This document shows positions 11,501 through 20,264 of a DNA stretch of 64,000 nt, piece by piece (positions within the stretch are counted from its first letter, which is position 1; every line of letters starts with the position of its first letter). The DNA is taken from NCBI RefSeq assembly GCF_006149045.1, contig NZ_VBSN01000030.1, positions 1 to 64,000 of the forward strand, in the 5' to 3' direction. The stretch is from Dyadobacter flavalbus. Lineage in GTDB: Bacteria > Bacteroidota > Bacteroidia > Cytophagales > Spirosomataceae. Made by a program: the position numbers and the translations under genes. A model generated the notes under the pieces. That model did no database searches. It was not told where the DNA came from and saw nothing but the letters and a program-made list of their open reading frames with translations.

Positions 11501-12808
11501 GTTAACAATGCCCGAATTCACATAATCCTGAAATTCCGTTGCTGTAAAGCATAAGTATTCCTGATCCGAGATCTTGCCGGGATCGCCGGTACAGTTCGGG
11601 TCCCACATATCATGCAGGTAATGAAACATGGTAGTTCGTTCACCCACCATCCATCGCGTGGAGCTTTTACATCCCGTTCTTATGGCATTGTCCTCCTTTT
11701 CATCCATGTAATTATTGATCTGATCCAGCGTTTCGCCCCAGATATCCGAAAAAGACTCATTGATATTTCCTGATTGTCCGGAAGCAACAAGACCGCTCGT
11801 ACTTTCTATATAGCCATGTGCCCATTCGTGCCCCACAATGTCATCCGATGCACTGAACGGGTAAAGAATGACCGATTCACCATTCCAGTATGCCTGATAG
11901 CCTTCTATTTCTTCCGTGTTGACGATGTTCATCACACCATCCTTGTTATCATAGGAGGTATAATCAAATGCGTTTTTCATCATGTTATACATTTGCCTCG
12001 TAATTTCCAGCTGATATTGCTGGTGCTCATTCAGCTTACCGGGAAATTTGTCGCCTTCTTGCCATATCAGATTGGATTCATAAACAGAACCGTCATATAC
12101 CGCGCGGTGCAGGCGATGAATACCTGTATACTGCTCCACCTTGGCTCCGGAATGCGCATCGATGTATACGAACTCCCTTATGTCCGCATGGTTCCGGACT
12201 TCTGTTTCATAAACCAGATGTTTACGCCCGGGCTTGCCCTGCAGCAGCCCTTTCTGAAAAATCATCAAGGTCGACTTGAAAACTTCCAGCGGTTTTTCCG
12301 GTCTGATTTTTTTCTGCCCGGTCACAATCCGGATCGCCTCCTTTGACGCATCTTCCTGAGAAATCTTCGGAATGGTGTTCAGTTTGTCTATTCTGATAAA
12401 ATTGCCGTTAACCGATGCCAGTTCGGCATTGCCGTTGAAATGAAACTTCAGAGCGCCGTCAAATACCGGGATTCCCTGAAAATATTGCTGCAGTGTCACA
12501 TGCTTCAATCCGTAACCATCCGTTTCGTCCTTTTTAAGCAGGTAAGCATCCTTGTCCTGCCGGATTGCAAATACGCCGGGATTCTGTTTTAAAAACGCAA
12601 ATGCCTTTTCCTTTGCAGTGGCACCGCTCAGTCTGAAACCTTTGCCGGCCGCAAACCGCAGCATGCCCGGAGAATTGGTAGCCGGATCCAGCGTGGCCAT
12701 TGCACCGGAACCGGCAGCAAACATTTTGAGATTTTCCTTTTGCAATGGCTGGCACATGGCAGCGGCTGCAAACAAAGGAAACAAGAAGGTAAAAATCGGA
12801 TGTTTCAT
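8594..12808 (-). CDS. M4 (thermolysin-family) zinc metalloprotease with adhesin-like modules and T9SS sorting domain
   Basis: 1404 aa with a signal peptide (MKHPIFTFLFPLFAAAAMCQ). Order: FTP-type propeptide (~50-215); M4 catalytic domain (~220-535) with the zinc motif HEWAH (H327, E328, H331), the third ligand in NESFSD (E351) and the downstream NHAYAL histidine; a MAM/immune-inhibitor-like beta domain (~560-750) containing GWTNAWYIDDV; a Calx-beta domain (~755-880); a second cleaved-adhesin-like domain (~900-1050); and a C-terminal T9SS domain starting at FYPNP. All catalytic residues are present, so it should be an active secreted endopeptidase, processed from a zymogen and anchored to the surface. 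Much longer than classical thermolysin because of the accessory modules. Single gene with its own 380-bp upstream region. Confidence 0.92.
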   Translation of the reverse strand: MKHPIFTFLFPLFAAAAMCQPLQKENLKMFAAGSGAMATLDPATNSPGMLRFAAGKGFRLSGATAKEKAFAFLKQNPGVFAIRQDKDAYLLKKDETDGYGLKHVTLQQYFQGIPVFDGALKFHFNGNAELASVNGNFIRIDKLNTIPKISQEDASKEAIRIVTGQKKIRPEKPLEVFKSTLMIFQKGLLQGKPGRKHLVYETEVRNHADIREFVYIDAHSGAKVEQYTGIHRLHRAVYDGSVYESNLIWQEGDKFPGKLNEHQQYQLEITRQMYNMMKNAFDYTSYDNKDGVMNIVNTEEIEGYQAYWNGESVILYPFSASDDIVGHEWAHGYIESTSGLVASGQSGNINESFSDIWGETLDQINNYMDEKEDNAIRTGCKSSTRWMVGERTTMFHYLHDMWDPNCTGDPGKISDQEYLCFTATEFQDYVNSGIVNHAYALLVDGGYYNGQAIKGIGLTKAAHIFWQTQANYLTQTTTFAELADDLEAAANDLVGQNLKKLSTANSASGLSGEIIQPSDVAELLKVIAAVELRGPVNCPYPIPLFSPVSAMCVGGSAENALFYEDFESGMDGWIAANTSESTDWVPNNWINESKPPLNRTGHVAYGTSLTDECGAYGTITLTSPVIDIPAQKQGPYYMAFDHYFKVSRYDDGCNLRYRINGGAWLLIPASAFTDNPYNVPEYETYFSDEHPLYGEPAFIGNNIGDQNNTWGQSRINLTALGLDAGDNIQIQWVLGTNGCGWTNAWYIDDVNIYSCAVPTVQFAAESLTVRENDAVAGNASDTFPCLDYVEKKITLKINEAPTAPVTVKLIPVSGNAAIGSNADFTTGSLDFTLQPGKLSHDVSLRVYNDPNTEEDETFKFRFTATGGGALYENFNQELTLTILDDDFAPDETPKELPSADFNNEEIPLGWKIIDGPRIPFTWYVAEGNPLDSAGVPHLFIYGMFEDIGGIFLPEEQPVKTSFESATFDAVGYKDLLVSFIQEYKHSARAKAKVDVWDGETWQNLLTHTKDLGTSENPATIHIPIPESYANHNMKVRFTYENKDWAYWGIDNIKITGTRKLPEIASAVTPEPPSAYLGPHATVYFHDPATGDLMAKIKNLSDHDYGCTTVRIDREGSDETDWFGDYHITNKTYSVVPAHNNLYGSFEITLYYGARELPAFNGSRIKSMGKSQGGISPGNTAATSQAELVTVTAYGSGNAFTSTFHTGFSGFGLSDAPVGPLPVTLSRFEGRHTAEGNLLSWTTATERSNAYFEVERSLNGKDFMMLGRVEGRGNAEAESKYRFMDSSYPAGISYYRLRQVDTDGKSALSRIISIDALTARDLNFYPNPVQSQLTLEVPDKAVQTVDIKIINSSGQVVLTKVNAGKKNNGFGIDLSQLPAGIYQVVMTGKSGLSESRTYNLSILKL

Positions 12809-13190
12809 AACGGTCGGTGTTGAAGTGTAAGGATATACATTGAAAACTGACCGGTTATGTGCAAGCAGAAATCAACTATTCCACTTACATCGAATCAGTT
12901 AATCTTTATAAAGATGCTATCATTGACACGCCTTCCCAAACCGTAAACTAAGTAATGACATGAAATAATATCACTTGGCTTATCCACCTCATTATCAGAA
13001 CAATTTCCAAATATTTACCTGTTCAGTTTTTCCGTTTATTGCACTTGTTAATGGTGCAAATGATGCAAAACGGATCGCTGCAACTGTAAACCGATTTACG
13101 CAGAAACAATGAAAGAATTTATTCACGCTTGACCGTATACGTAAATTTTGAAATATTCATCATGTTATAAAATTACTTTTGCAAACGGCA
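12809..13190. other. Upstream region of the M4 protease, no gene
   Basis: 382-bp gap between two minus-strand genes. It should hold the protease promoter and the 3' end of the DUF2490 transcript. I found no convincing -33/-7 pair on the minus strand and no hairpin with a T-run. Confidence 0.5.
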
Positions 13191-13934
13191 TTACTTTTTA
13201 GCTCGCAGATCAAGGTTCTGAAATACAAATACACGCAACACATTGTTGCTGTTGAAATGATTGCCCGACGGCAGTTGCTGGAACTGGTTCATGTAACCTA
13301 CCTGCATGTTCAAACCTTTTGTAAACTGATAACCAAGCCCGACAAAAAACCGGTTCTGATCAAACAGATTATATGTAATCTGCTTGCCTGCATTGATATG
13401 GACTTCGTCATTAAAAGCAAAAAACAAAGTATTCGGTTCTATAAAATCCCGGTTTAAGGGCACCATCAGATTCAGAAGATAACGAAAGCGGAAGTTGAAA
13501 TTATTCCCGTCCAGCAACTGATCATTCGCAATTTTCCTGTTAAACCGTTCTTCCAGACGCACCCATTGCTGCGTCTGTAGTCTGCGCTGGCGGCTGGTCC
13601 AGAGTATCTGCTGCCATAAACGGTTTTCCGGACGAACGGTATGCAGCCCGGCGGCGGGAAAACTTCTTGCAAAAGCATAACCGGCAGTAAAGCGCAAATG
13701 ATCATTTGCATAATACGTGATGCCCGGGCGAACGATCTGGGTAGACCAGCGATCCAGAAAGTCGGTTCTTCTGGCATGCAGATCCAGCCAGATTCCCCAT
13801 TTGTTTGTCAGTCGCGTCTGGTTGAAATAGCCCAGCCAAGCCTGACTTTGCACATTCACCTGTTTCTGCCCGAATGAAGGACAGGTAAAAAGCAGGCCGA
13901 ACAAAAGCAGATAATTTTTGATTTTCATTTTCAT
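13191..13934 (-). CDS. DUF2490 family protein
   Basis: 247 aa with a signal peptide ending near CPSFGQ. The rest is beta-rich, with the pattern typical of DUF2490: WLGYFNQTRL near the start, repeated R/W-rich beta strands (GIWLDLHARRTDF, RPGITYYANDHLRFTAGYAF) and an aromatic final strand. Probably a small outer-membrane beta-barrel, judging by strand periodicity; the function of the family is not established. It lies 170 bp downstream of the ChrB-AraC fusion gene on the same strand and could be cotranscribed with it, though no linkage is proven. Confidence 0.75.
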   Translation of the reverse strand: MKMKIKNYLLLFGLLFTCPSFGQKQVNVQSQAWLGYFNQTRLTNKWGIWLDLHARRTDFLDRWSTQIVRPGITYYANDHLRFTAGYAFARSFPAAGLHTVRPENRLWQQILWTSRQRRLQTQQWVRLEERFNRKIANDQLLDGNNFNFRFRYLLNLMVPLNRDFIEPNTLFFAFNDEVHINAGKQITYNLFDQNRFFVGLGYQFTKGLNMQVGYMNQFQQLPSGNHFNSNNVLRVFVFQNLDLRAKK

Positions 13935-14104
13935 TTTTAATTAACATTGACAAAACAGGAAGTCAGTTAAATGTGCTTCACCTGAATCTTTGCACCAGTC
14001 CACTTTTCAAAACCGGCTCGGGAACGCTGTCACACTGACTTTCCTGCAATATCCGATCGCATGCGTTATTTAAAATAGAACGGAAATGACCATTTGTATA
14101 CAGT

Positions 14105-14950
14105 TTACTTTTTAAGTAAATTTTTCCTGTAATCCGATGGATTCTGCCCGGTATGTGCTTTAAAAATCCTTGTAAAATGACTTTGATCCGAAAATCCGGT
14201 AAGGTAAGCGATTTCGGACAACGTATGCCCGGTGTTGCCCAGCAGCTCGATGGCTTTTTCGATCCTTAATTTGCGGATGTATTCACCGAAAGAAAGGTTG
14301 CTGAAATATTTGGAAAATTCCCTGGATACATAAGTCGGATGAATCTGAAGACCTTCGGCGATTTCCTTCAAACTTAAACTCAGATTGGTATCCATCTGAT
14401 CCTGAATAATTTCTTTCAGTTCTTTGGCCCATTTCGGTGTTTTAAGGTTTTCCGGTTTCTTTTTTTCAAGGTAAGTATGAAAAACAGTCAGCAACATCTT
14501 TTCGGAAGGACTTTGCGTATGCTTTTCCTTCTGCAGATATTTGGCCCAGCTGTAAAGCGCATCGTAAACAAGCATCCCTTTTTCAAGCAGTTCATGATCA
14601 TCCGCAAAATTGAAAGCCAAGCCCGCAGAAATGGCCCATAAACCGGACGACTGGCCTGTAAGGGAATGATCATCCGTATCAGCACCGCGAACAATCGGGG
14701 CCATATCTTTTAATGCCTGATCTTCAAGCTTGTACTTTTCCAGAAAGTAATCGAAGGTGCAGCGGTCTTCATAATGCGTAAACTCGGTATCCGGAATATC
14801 AAAAGGAATGGCATTCAGTTCCGAAGCTTTTGCAAGCACCTCATGAAACGGCACAAAGTAGAAACGGGCATCCGGATCAATGAACCGCTTGATTAACCAC
14901 GGACAGGCAATTCTGTCAATTTTTGGCCTTTCACGGGTAATCCAGTTCAT
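14105..14950 (-). CDS. ChrB-domain / AraC-family fusion regulator
   Basis: 281 aa. Residues ~1-150 match the ChrB chromate-resistance domain: RPKIDRIACPWLIKRFIDP at the N-terminus, then a FDIPDTEFTHYEDRCTFD stretch and the conserved IVRGADTDD. Residues ~180-281 are an AraC/XylS double helix-turn-helix: the first HTH in LSLKEIAEGLQIHPTYVSREF, the second in LSEIAYLTGFSDQSHFTRIF, ending GQNPSDYRK. ChrB proteins are linked to chromate sensing and resistance. Here the domain sits where an AraC effector domain would, suggesting a one-component sensor. No chrA transporter gene is in the window. A good TTG-N21-TAnnTTTG promoter lies 30 bp upstream. Confidence 0.85.
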   Translation of the reverse strand: MNWITRERPKIDRIACPWLIKRFIDPDARFYFVPFHEVLAKASELNAIPFDIPDTEFTHYEDRCTFDYFLEKYKLEDQALKDMAPIVRGADTDDHSLTGQSSGLWAISAGLAFNFADDHELLEKGMLVYDALYSWAKYLQKEKHTQSPSEKMLLTVFHTYLEKKKPENLKTPKWAKELKEIIQDQMDTNLSLSLKEIAEGLQIHPTYVSREFSKYFSNLSFGEYIRKLRIEKAIELLGNTGHTLSEIAYLTGFSDQSHFTRIFKAHTGQNPSDYRKNLLKK

Positions 14951-14980
14951 TTTAGAGAATGCAGTTTAAATTATTCAATG

Positions 14981-15013
14981 CAAAAGTAAGCAACAAACAG
15001 ACGGGCAAACAAA
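14981..15013 (-). promoter_or_regulatory. Predicted Bacteroidota promoter of the ChrB-AraC gene
   Basis: Read on the minus strand: the -7 box TACTTTTG (14981-14988) fits TAnnTTTG, and TTTG/TTG -33 boxes lie 17 or 21 nt upstream (15006-15009 or 15010-15013). The -7 box is 30 bp before the ATG at 14950. Confidence 0.55.
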
Positions 15014-15090
15014 ATTATTCTACGGCACTTTTGTTTAATCATGCGGCTCTGTCCGACGTAAAAATCCCTTATTTATGCATATGCTTTTAA

Positions 15091-15132
15091 TTAGCTTTTA
15101 GCTGTCGGCTTTAAGCCGTTAGCGGTTTTTTA
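15091..15132. repeat. Heptad-period tract (AGCT-type)
   Basis: Six consecutive 7-mers: ttagctt, ttagctg, tcggctt, taagccg, ttagcgg, tttttta. The tract lies 28 bp beyond the stop of the erythromycin-esterase-like gene. One of a dispersed class found at several 3' ends in this window (see findings). Confidence 0.6.
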
Positions 15133-15160
15133 CTGTAATTCTTAATTCCAGCCCTTTCTC

Positions 15161-16483
15161 TTAAAATGTAAATGGATAAGTTTCAGGCATCTGGCTTCCA
15201 TCCGGTTTTAAATGCATGGGATGCAGCGCCGTGGTCTGGTCCAGATATAGGAATGCATCATAGCGCCGGCTGAGTACAGTTGGCACGTAATTTCCTCTTT
15301 TTTCATGCTTTGGGTCGTACACAACTCCAATCGCCCGGTGAAGTTTTTTCCTGCTCCATTGATCCTGACCGGACTCCTGCTCACTGTCAAAAATCAGCAA
15401 CTTGTTTTCCGCCGATTCCTTGTGCAGCTGATGTTCAACGCTTCCTTCCCTGGCTGCGGGCATTTCCATTATTTCCATCGGTGCATCCCATTGTGCGCCC
15501 GCAATCACACTTCCCTGATACGAACCAAAGCCGACCAGAACCGTACTGCTTTCGCCAAACTGTTGCCTTGCAAGCTGACCTGTGTTGTGCATGCCGTGCA
15601 AAGCCATATCCGTGTAGCGGGCATCACCGATATGCGTGTTGTGTTCCCAGACAATTGCTTTGGAATCCGGTCCGTGAAACTGCGTAAGCCGGAACAGCGT
15701 GTCCATCATATGCTGGTCCCGGAGGTTCCACGTATTTTCGCCGAAACCGACCATATTGGAATAATATTTTTCGGCGTTTACGGCAATAAAAGCATTTTGT
15801 TCAATATTCAGGGCTGCTTCCGGATCGTGGTCATACACAGGCGTTTTCTTTCTGACTTCCGTAAGCAGCCGGATCACTTCATTCCGGCATGAACTGTCGC
15901 CAAAGTATTGCGCACGCGCATATTTCTCCTCATCTTTTTCGTACGCCTCAAAGCACCGCATGGCTTCATGGACGATGCTGGCAGCTCCGGGATCATTTTT
16001 CCTGAGATACGTTTCCATTGCTTCCATGGATTCCCAGAGGCTGTAAACATCCAGTCCGTAAAACCCGATGCGGTTATTTACGGCCTTGTCCAGATTGTAT
16101 GCTTTCAGCCAGTTTACAAGTGCGTCAATTTCCCAGTTTGCCCACATCCAGGTTGGCCAGCGTCTGAAGTTCTGCAGAATTTCGGTTGATGTCTTGTCCT
16201 TGTCCGCAAAGCCTTTAATGTAACGGTTAACCCTGTAACAGTCGGGCCAGTCGCCTTCTACGGCGATAAAACTGAATCCCTTTTCCAGAATGAGTCTTTT
16301 GGTTATGGCTGTGCGCCAGCTGTAATATTCATGCGTACCATGCGAAGCTTCGCCCAGCATCACGCAGCTTGCATCGCCGATCCGTTCCATCAACGGATCC
16401 AGGTCTGCAGTGGAGTTCAGCACGTATGAATCCTTGTATTTCAGATTGTGGTCCTTGTGCAGGTCAGTTTTCGGTAGTTCCAT
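15161..16483 (-). CDS. Erythromycin esterase family protein
   Basis: 440 aa from the ATG at 16483. The upstream in-frame extension to 16558 is basic and hydrophobic and unlike the family, so I start at MELPKTDLHK. Family motifs are clear: VMLGEASHGTHEYY (with the conserved histidines H48 and H51), AVEGDWPD, and VWEHNTHIGDARYTDM. The family includes macrolide esterases (EreA/EreB) and many uncharacterised hydrolases using a His/Glu active site. Chromosomal Bacteroidota members like this one are usually annotated on domain alone, so macrolide hydrolysis cannot be assumed. Single gene, divergent from the response regulator at 16788. Confidence 0.88.
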   Translation of the reverse strand: MELPKTDLHKDHNLKYKDSYVLNSTADLDPLMERIGDASCVMLGEASHGTHEYYSWRTAITKRLILEKGFSFIAVEGDWPDCYRVNRYIKGFADKDKTSTEILQNFRRWPTWMWANWEIDALVNWLKAYNLDKAVNNRIGFYGLDVYSLWESMEAMETYLRKNDPGAASIVHEAMRCFEAYEKDEEKYARAQYFGDSSCRNEVIRLLTEVRKKTPVYDHDPEAALNIEQNAFIAVNAEKYYSNMVGFGENTWNLRDQHMMDTLFRLTQFHGPDSKAIVWEHNTHIGDARYTDMALHGMHNTGQLARQQFGESSTVLVGFGSYQGSVIAGAQWDAPMEIMEMPAAREGSVEHQLHKESAENKLLIFDSEQESGQDQWSRKKLHRAIGVVYDPKHEKRGNYVPTVLSRRYDAFLYLDQTTALHPMHLKPDGSQMPETYPFTF

Positions 16484-16787
16484 GGCTGCGTACTTTATAA
16501 TGATGATTCTTTGGTTATGAAAGCCTGGCACTTTCAATAAAAAGCATGCCGGGACCATGAACAGAATCCGCTTCCTTATACCGAACCAAAATGAATTTCA
16601 GCCAGGTCCGTTCCCGGAAATCCACAGCTGAATACCGCGCCCAAAATATTTCATTTGTGAAAATGAGTATATTATGCAGCTTAACCCGATTATAATCATA
16701 ATCAATCTTGATCTAATTTCCTGAAACTTCGGGATTCATCAATTCATGGTATATTATTTGATAGAAGCGATGGCTTAGTAAATTACA

Positions 16788-17237
16788 ATGGTTATGAATG
16801 GAGAAATTTATATTGTAGATGATAGCCCGGATCAGCATTTTCTGCTATATCAAATACTGAAACAATTGCCCGAATCCTATTCAGTAAAGTTTTTTGAAGA
16901 CGGAAAAATCCTGCACCGGCATTTGGGTACATTATCAATACAGGAACAACATGACAAATTTCCGAAGCTGATTATTCTGGATCTGCACATGCCGGGAATG
17001 AGCGGCTTACAGCTTCTTAAGCTGATCAAAAAACCTGCGGTGGAATCTCACGAACATTTGAAAGACATTCCCGTTGTCGTAATGAGCAGTGACACGCGCG
17101 AGGACAGGATCATCAAATGTTATCAGGAAGGTGCGGACGCATACATTATAAAGCCTATGGAATTCGACAAAGTAAAAAGCACCATGCAGTCTATCTGCAG
17201 ATTCTGGCTGGGACGTGAAGTTCAGCCGGCTGAGTGA
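16788..17237 (+). CDS. Single-domain response regulator (CheY-like)
   Basis: 149 aa, a receiver domain only. Acidic pocket D11/D12, phospho-acceptor D65 in LIILDLHMPG, the S/T switch in VVVMSSDT, and the conserved lysine in YIIKPMEF. No output domain follows. ATG codons at 16788 and 16794 are both possible; the second gives MNGEIYIVDD. No kinase gene is adjacent, so it is an orphan whose partner must lie elsewhere. It resembles the receiver at 32512 in layout, including an insertion before the phospho-acceptor strand, a pattern seen in Rcp1-like receivers that work with phytochrome or PAS/GAF kinases. Confidence 0.9.
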   Translation: MVMNGEIYIVDDSPDQHFLLYQILKQLPESYSVKFFEDGKILHRHLGTLSIQEQHDKFPKLIILDLHMPGMSGLQLLKLIKKPAVESHEHLKDIPVVVMSSDTREDRIIKCYQEGADAYIIKPMEFDKVKSTMQSICRFWLGREVQPAE

Positions 17238-17294
17238 ATCCCGGCATATGTGATTTTACAAGCCAGGCCAGTTTGTCAGGGAAAGCCCAACTTA

Positions 17295-17330
17295 CAAAAG
17301 CCGTCCGGATTCAGAACCGGACGGCTTTTG
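17295..17330. terminator. Bidirectional terminator
   Basis: A 14-bp perfect stem (CAAAAGCCGTCCGG and its complement) with an 8-nt loop, flanked by the A and T tracts that form part of the stem. It lies between the convergent genes ending at 17237 (+) and 17385 (-). Confidence 0.88.
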
Positions 17331-17384
17331 TAATGCTGGACATGCACTGTAACTTGCTCCTGCTGTAACAGGTCCTTTTACAGA

Positions 17385-18413
17385 TCACGCATTCTTCAGG
17401 ATCGGCGCTACTTTGCTTCCGATCAGTTCCATGGACTGCATCAGTTGTTCGTGTGTAAGTCCGGCATTGTCCATCTGAAAGGTAACGCGTGAAATGCCGC
17501 CGAGTGATTCGCTGTGCGCCAGTATTTTTTCGGCAACCTGCTCCGGGCCGCCGACCATCAAAACGCCTCTGGGCGCAATCTGCATGTCAAACTGCTGTCG
17601 TGTCACCGGCGGCCAGCCGCGCTGCCTTCCAAGTTTCGTCCAGATTTCAGCATATCCCGGATAGTATTCATCAATGGCTTCTTTTGTGCTTTTGCCGACA
17701 TACCCCGGTGAATGCAGGCCTACTTTCAGCTCCTCCGGCTTGAAGCCTGCCCTTCTGCCGGCTTCCCGGTAAATATCCACCAAGGGCCGGAAACGGTACG
17801 TTTCCCCTCCTATTACCGCCACCATCAGCGGCAATCCGAGTGCGCCTGCACGTGCAAAGGATTCCGGCGTGCCGCCTACGCCAAGCCACACAGGCAGTTT
17901 TTCCTGAAAAGGCCGCGGGTATACGGGCTGATTGTTCAATGCCGGACGAAATTTTCCCGACCAGGTAATGAATTCACTTTCTCGGATTTTAAGCAGCAGA
18001 TCCAGTTTTTCAGTAAACAGCTGATCGTAATCATTCAGGCTGAAACCGAATAATGGAAAAGCCTCAACCGAAGAACCTCTTCCCACCACAAGCTCCGCCC
18101 TGCCTCTGGAAATAAGGTCCAGCGTAGCAAAACTCTGAAATACCCGCACCGGATCGGCGGCGCTCAGTACGGTTACGGCGCTGGCCAGACGAATCTTTCT
18201 GGTGCGCGCTGCGGCAGCGGAAAGGATAACCGCCGTAGCCGAATCCAGAAATTCCTTTTTATGATGCTCCCCGATTCCGTATACATCCAGCCCAACCTGA
18301 TCGGCATGCTCAATCCTGTCGAGCAGCTGGCTCATTGCATCCACGCTGCTGATCGCGTTGCTTTCATTTGTACCGAACATGGCCGAAGCAAAACTGTCAA
18401 TTCCAATTTCCAT
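17385..18413 (-). CDS. LLM-class flavin-dependent oxidoreductase (luciferase-like)
   Basis: 342 aa from the ATG at 18413 (MEIGIDSFAS); the ORF extends upstream to 18479 but the extra residues do not belong to the family fold. A TIM-barrel of the bacterial luciferase-like superfamily: IGEHHKKEF in the early loop, IRLASAVTVLSAADPVRVFQ, the flavin-phosphate region RAELVVGRGS, LPVWLGVGG, and the C-terminal GGPEQVAEKIL. These enzymes use reduced FMN (or F420 in other lineages) for oxygenation or hydride transfer. The substrate cannot be told from sequence. Stand-alone gene, in the same direction as the membrane protein upstream. Confidence 0.9.
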   Translation of the reverse strand: MEIGIDSFASAMFGTNESNAISSVDAMSQLLDRIEHADQVGLDVYGIGEHHKKEFLDSATAVILSAAAARTRKIRLASAVTVLSAADPVRVFQSFATLDLISRGRAELVVGRGSSVEAFPLFGFSLNDYDQLFTEKLDLLLKIRESEFITWSGKFRPALNNQPVYPRPFQEKLPVWLGVGGTPESFARAGALGLPLMVAVIGGETYRFRPLVDIYREAGRRAGFKPEELKVGLHSPGYVGKSTKEAIDEYYPGYAEIWTKLGRQRGWPPVTRQQFDMQIAPRGVLMVGGPEQVAEKILAHSESLGGISRVTFQMDNAGLTHEQLMQSMELIGSKVAPILKNA

Positions 18414-18484
18414 GCGTTTTATCCCGTTTATGATCCCAAAACATATATTTCCATAACCCAAAAAAGATTTTAAACTCACATTTT

Positions 18485-18547
18485 ACATTTCACTTTTCAC
18501 ATTTCACTGCTCACATTTCACTGCTCACATTTCACTGCTCACAAAAA
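18485..18547. repeat. Heptad-period tract (GTGAAAT-type), abutting a stop codon
   Basis: Nine consecutive 7-mers: acatttc, acttttc, acatttc, actgctc, acatttc, actgctc, acatttc, actgctc, acaaaaa. The tract ends exactly next to the stop codon of the minus-strand gene at 18548. Read along that gene's transcript it is a GTGAAAT/GAGCAGT series, in the same sense as the tracts at 32935 and 38500. Confidence 0.8.
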
Positions 18548-20035
18548 TCAAATCTCCGAAAACGTATACAAATAATAATTCTCATCCTCCACAATGGCTC
18601 CTGCACACACTTTCACGCATGTAACCTTGTAATTCCGGCCATTCAGCTTCATGATCTGCACTTGTCCTTCTCCGGCTGCATCGTTCAGCGTATACGGATC
18701 ACGCGTATAGTTCATAATCAGCACATTGCTTTTGCGAACATCAACCGTTTCAACAAAACGGCTGAACAGCTCGGCCTGACTGAGATGGATTGCCTTGTAA
18801 TTCCAGTATTTTTCTCTCCAAATTACGTAATCCGAAAATCTCCCGTCGTTCAGAAAACGGATTTCCTTCTGCAGATAGCCTGCTACCGGCGTGGACAGGT
18901 AATTGAATGCGCCCGCAATCCGGACATTTTCAGGCATGTTCCTTTCAATATAATCAGCTGCATGGACTGCATTGGAAAAGGGATTTTTCCAGTCTGTAAA
19001 AGCGGCAAAAAGACCGATCGGAAGCTGGGCAAAAAAAACTGAATTGAAAATAAAACTTGTCATCCGCGGCTGTTCCGACCGGTAGGCATAAATCCAGTAT
19101 GCAAACAGCAAAGCCATTGAAAAATGCCCGTAATGCCTGTAAGTCCCGACGGGTTTCAGATACAGGAACAGCAGCATCAGTCCGAACGATGTGAAGGTAA
19201 ATATAAAAACAGACGTGTTTTTTCGCAGCGACCAAAGCAGCGCAGCTACAACCGGAACGGCAATCATGGCGTTTACAATGCTGTTTTCAATCAGTCTGGT
19301 TCCCCAGAAAGCGGTTTTGAATTCCGGGACCGGCAACAATCCGGCCGTTATTTTCCCGATTGTAGTAACGGCAAGCCCCGGCCAGAAATGCAGGTTCCAG
19401 ATGGGCGCATAGGAATTATCCGGCGGCGGAACAATCGTTACCAGAAATAGCAGTCCTCCGGCCATTGCAAAAATGACGGATACTATGTTTCCAGGCCTGA
19501 AAAGAATCCGGCTTTGAAACAGTTCCAGCATGAGCATCAGCAAAACCGCGGCCGCAATCAGTGCCATAAATGCATTGCTCTGAAAAAGCAGAAAAATAAG
19601 AATACCGATTGACCAACTGTTTTTCCGGTCACTTTTCCATAAAACGGCAATGCCAAGCAATAGCGCAATACCGATCAGATAATTCCTGCTGATCAGTCCG
19701 TATTCAAAGAATAGAAAATAACTGAAAAGCACTGCAATCTGCTGATAAAACCGCAGCGGACTCTTATAAATAACCAGAAATGCCACAAACGCAGCCATGC
19801 CGAAATGAACAACCTGAATGATATGCGGATCGTGGCTAAACTTGGAAAACGGCCACAGCACCAGAAACCACAGAACCGGATGCCCTTCATACCGGATATT
19901 ATGGAAAAGGTCGGGAATGGATGCGCTGTCATGCACAAGGTTCCATGCCTGGATTTCGTCCCGCCACATTTCATGGTGATACAATCCGAATGCAACAAGA
20001 GATATATAAATAAGGAACAGTAACGTTGAGCGCAT
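18548..20035 (-). CDS. Polytopic membrane protein, GT-C glycosyltransferase-like
   Basis: 495 aa from the ATG at 20035 (MRSTLLFLIYISL), which places a transmembrane helix at the very N-terminus; the upstream ORF extension is dropped. About 10-12 hydrophobic helices in the first ~370 residues and a soluble C-terminal ~110 residues. The first extracytoplasmic loop carries MWRDEIQAW, the acidic motif typical of GT-C glycosyltransferases that use lipid-phosphate sugars (ArnT/PMT-like superfamily). Family membership is inferred from this motif and topology; the sugar donor and acceptor are unknown. Its stop codon directly meets the heptad tract at 18485-18547. Confidence 0.7.
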   Translation of the reverse strand: MRSTLLFLIYISLVAFGLYHHEMWRDEIQAWNLVHDSASIPDLFHNIRYEGHPVLWFLVLWPFSKFSHDPHIIQVVHFGMAAFVAFLVIYKSPLRFYQQIAVLFSYFLFFEYGLISRNYLIGIALLLGIAVLWKSDRKNSWSIGILIFLLFQSNAFMALIAAAVLLMLMLELFQSRILFRPGNIVSVIFAMAGGLLFLVTIVPPPDNSYAPIWNLHFWPGLAVTTIGKITAGLLPVPEFKTAFWGTRLIENSIVNAMIAVPVVAALLWSLRKNTSVFIFTFTSFGLMLLFLYLKPVGTYRHYGHFSMALLFAYWIYAYRSEQPRMTSFIFNSVFFAQLPIGLFAAFTDWKNPFSNAVHAADYIERNMPENVRIAGAFNYLSTPVAGYLQKEIRFLNDGRFSDYVIWREKYWNYKAIHLSQAELFSRFVETVDVRKSNVLIMNYTRDPYTLNDAAGEGQVQIMKLNGRNYKVTCVKVCAGAIVEDENYYLYTFSEI

Positions 20036-20264
20036 CTGAGCTGGATAAAGGTGTTCGGCAGCAAACCCGCAGGTCGGCAGCTGCGGCTTACGGCACGGAT
20101 GGCCGGGCATGCAAATTAAAACAGGAAACATTCGCTTTCCAACAAATCCGGCCGTATGCCTGTGTTATTCCTGTTTATACCTATAATAATCTTAATTAGT
20201 TATATTTCAAGAATACAGGGCATATACGCCGGAAAATGCGTGAAAACAGGTTTTTTTTCTTGTT

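Noticed and set aside
15161..16483. Calling the erythromycin-esterase-like gene a macrolide-resistance determinant
   Set aside because: Only the family is supported. No resistance gene neighbours or mobile element are present, so the phenotype is not implied.
18485..18547. Possible CRISPR-like or direct-repeat array
   Set aside because: The units are 7 bp, contiguous and without spacers, so this is a heptad tract, not CRISPR.
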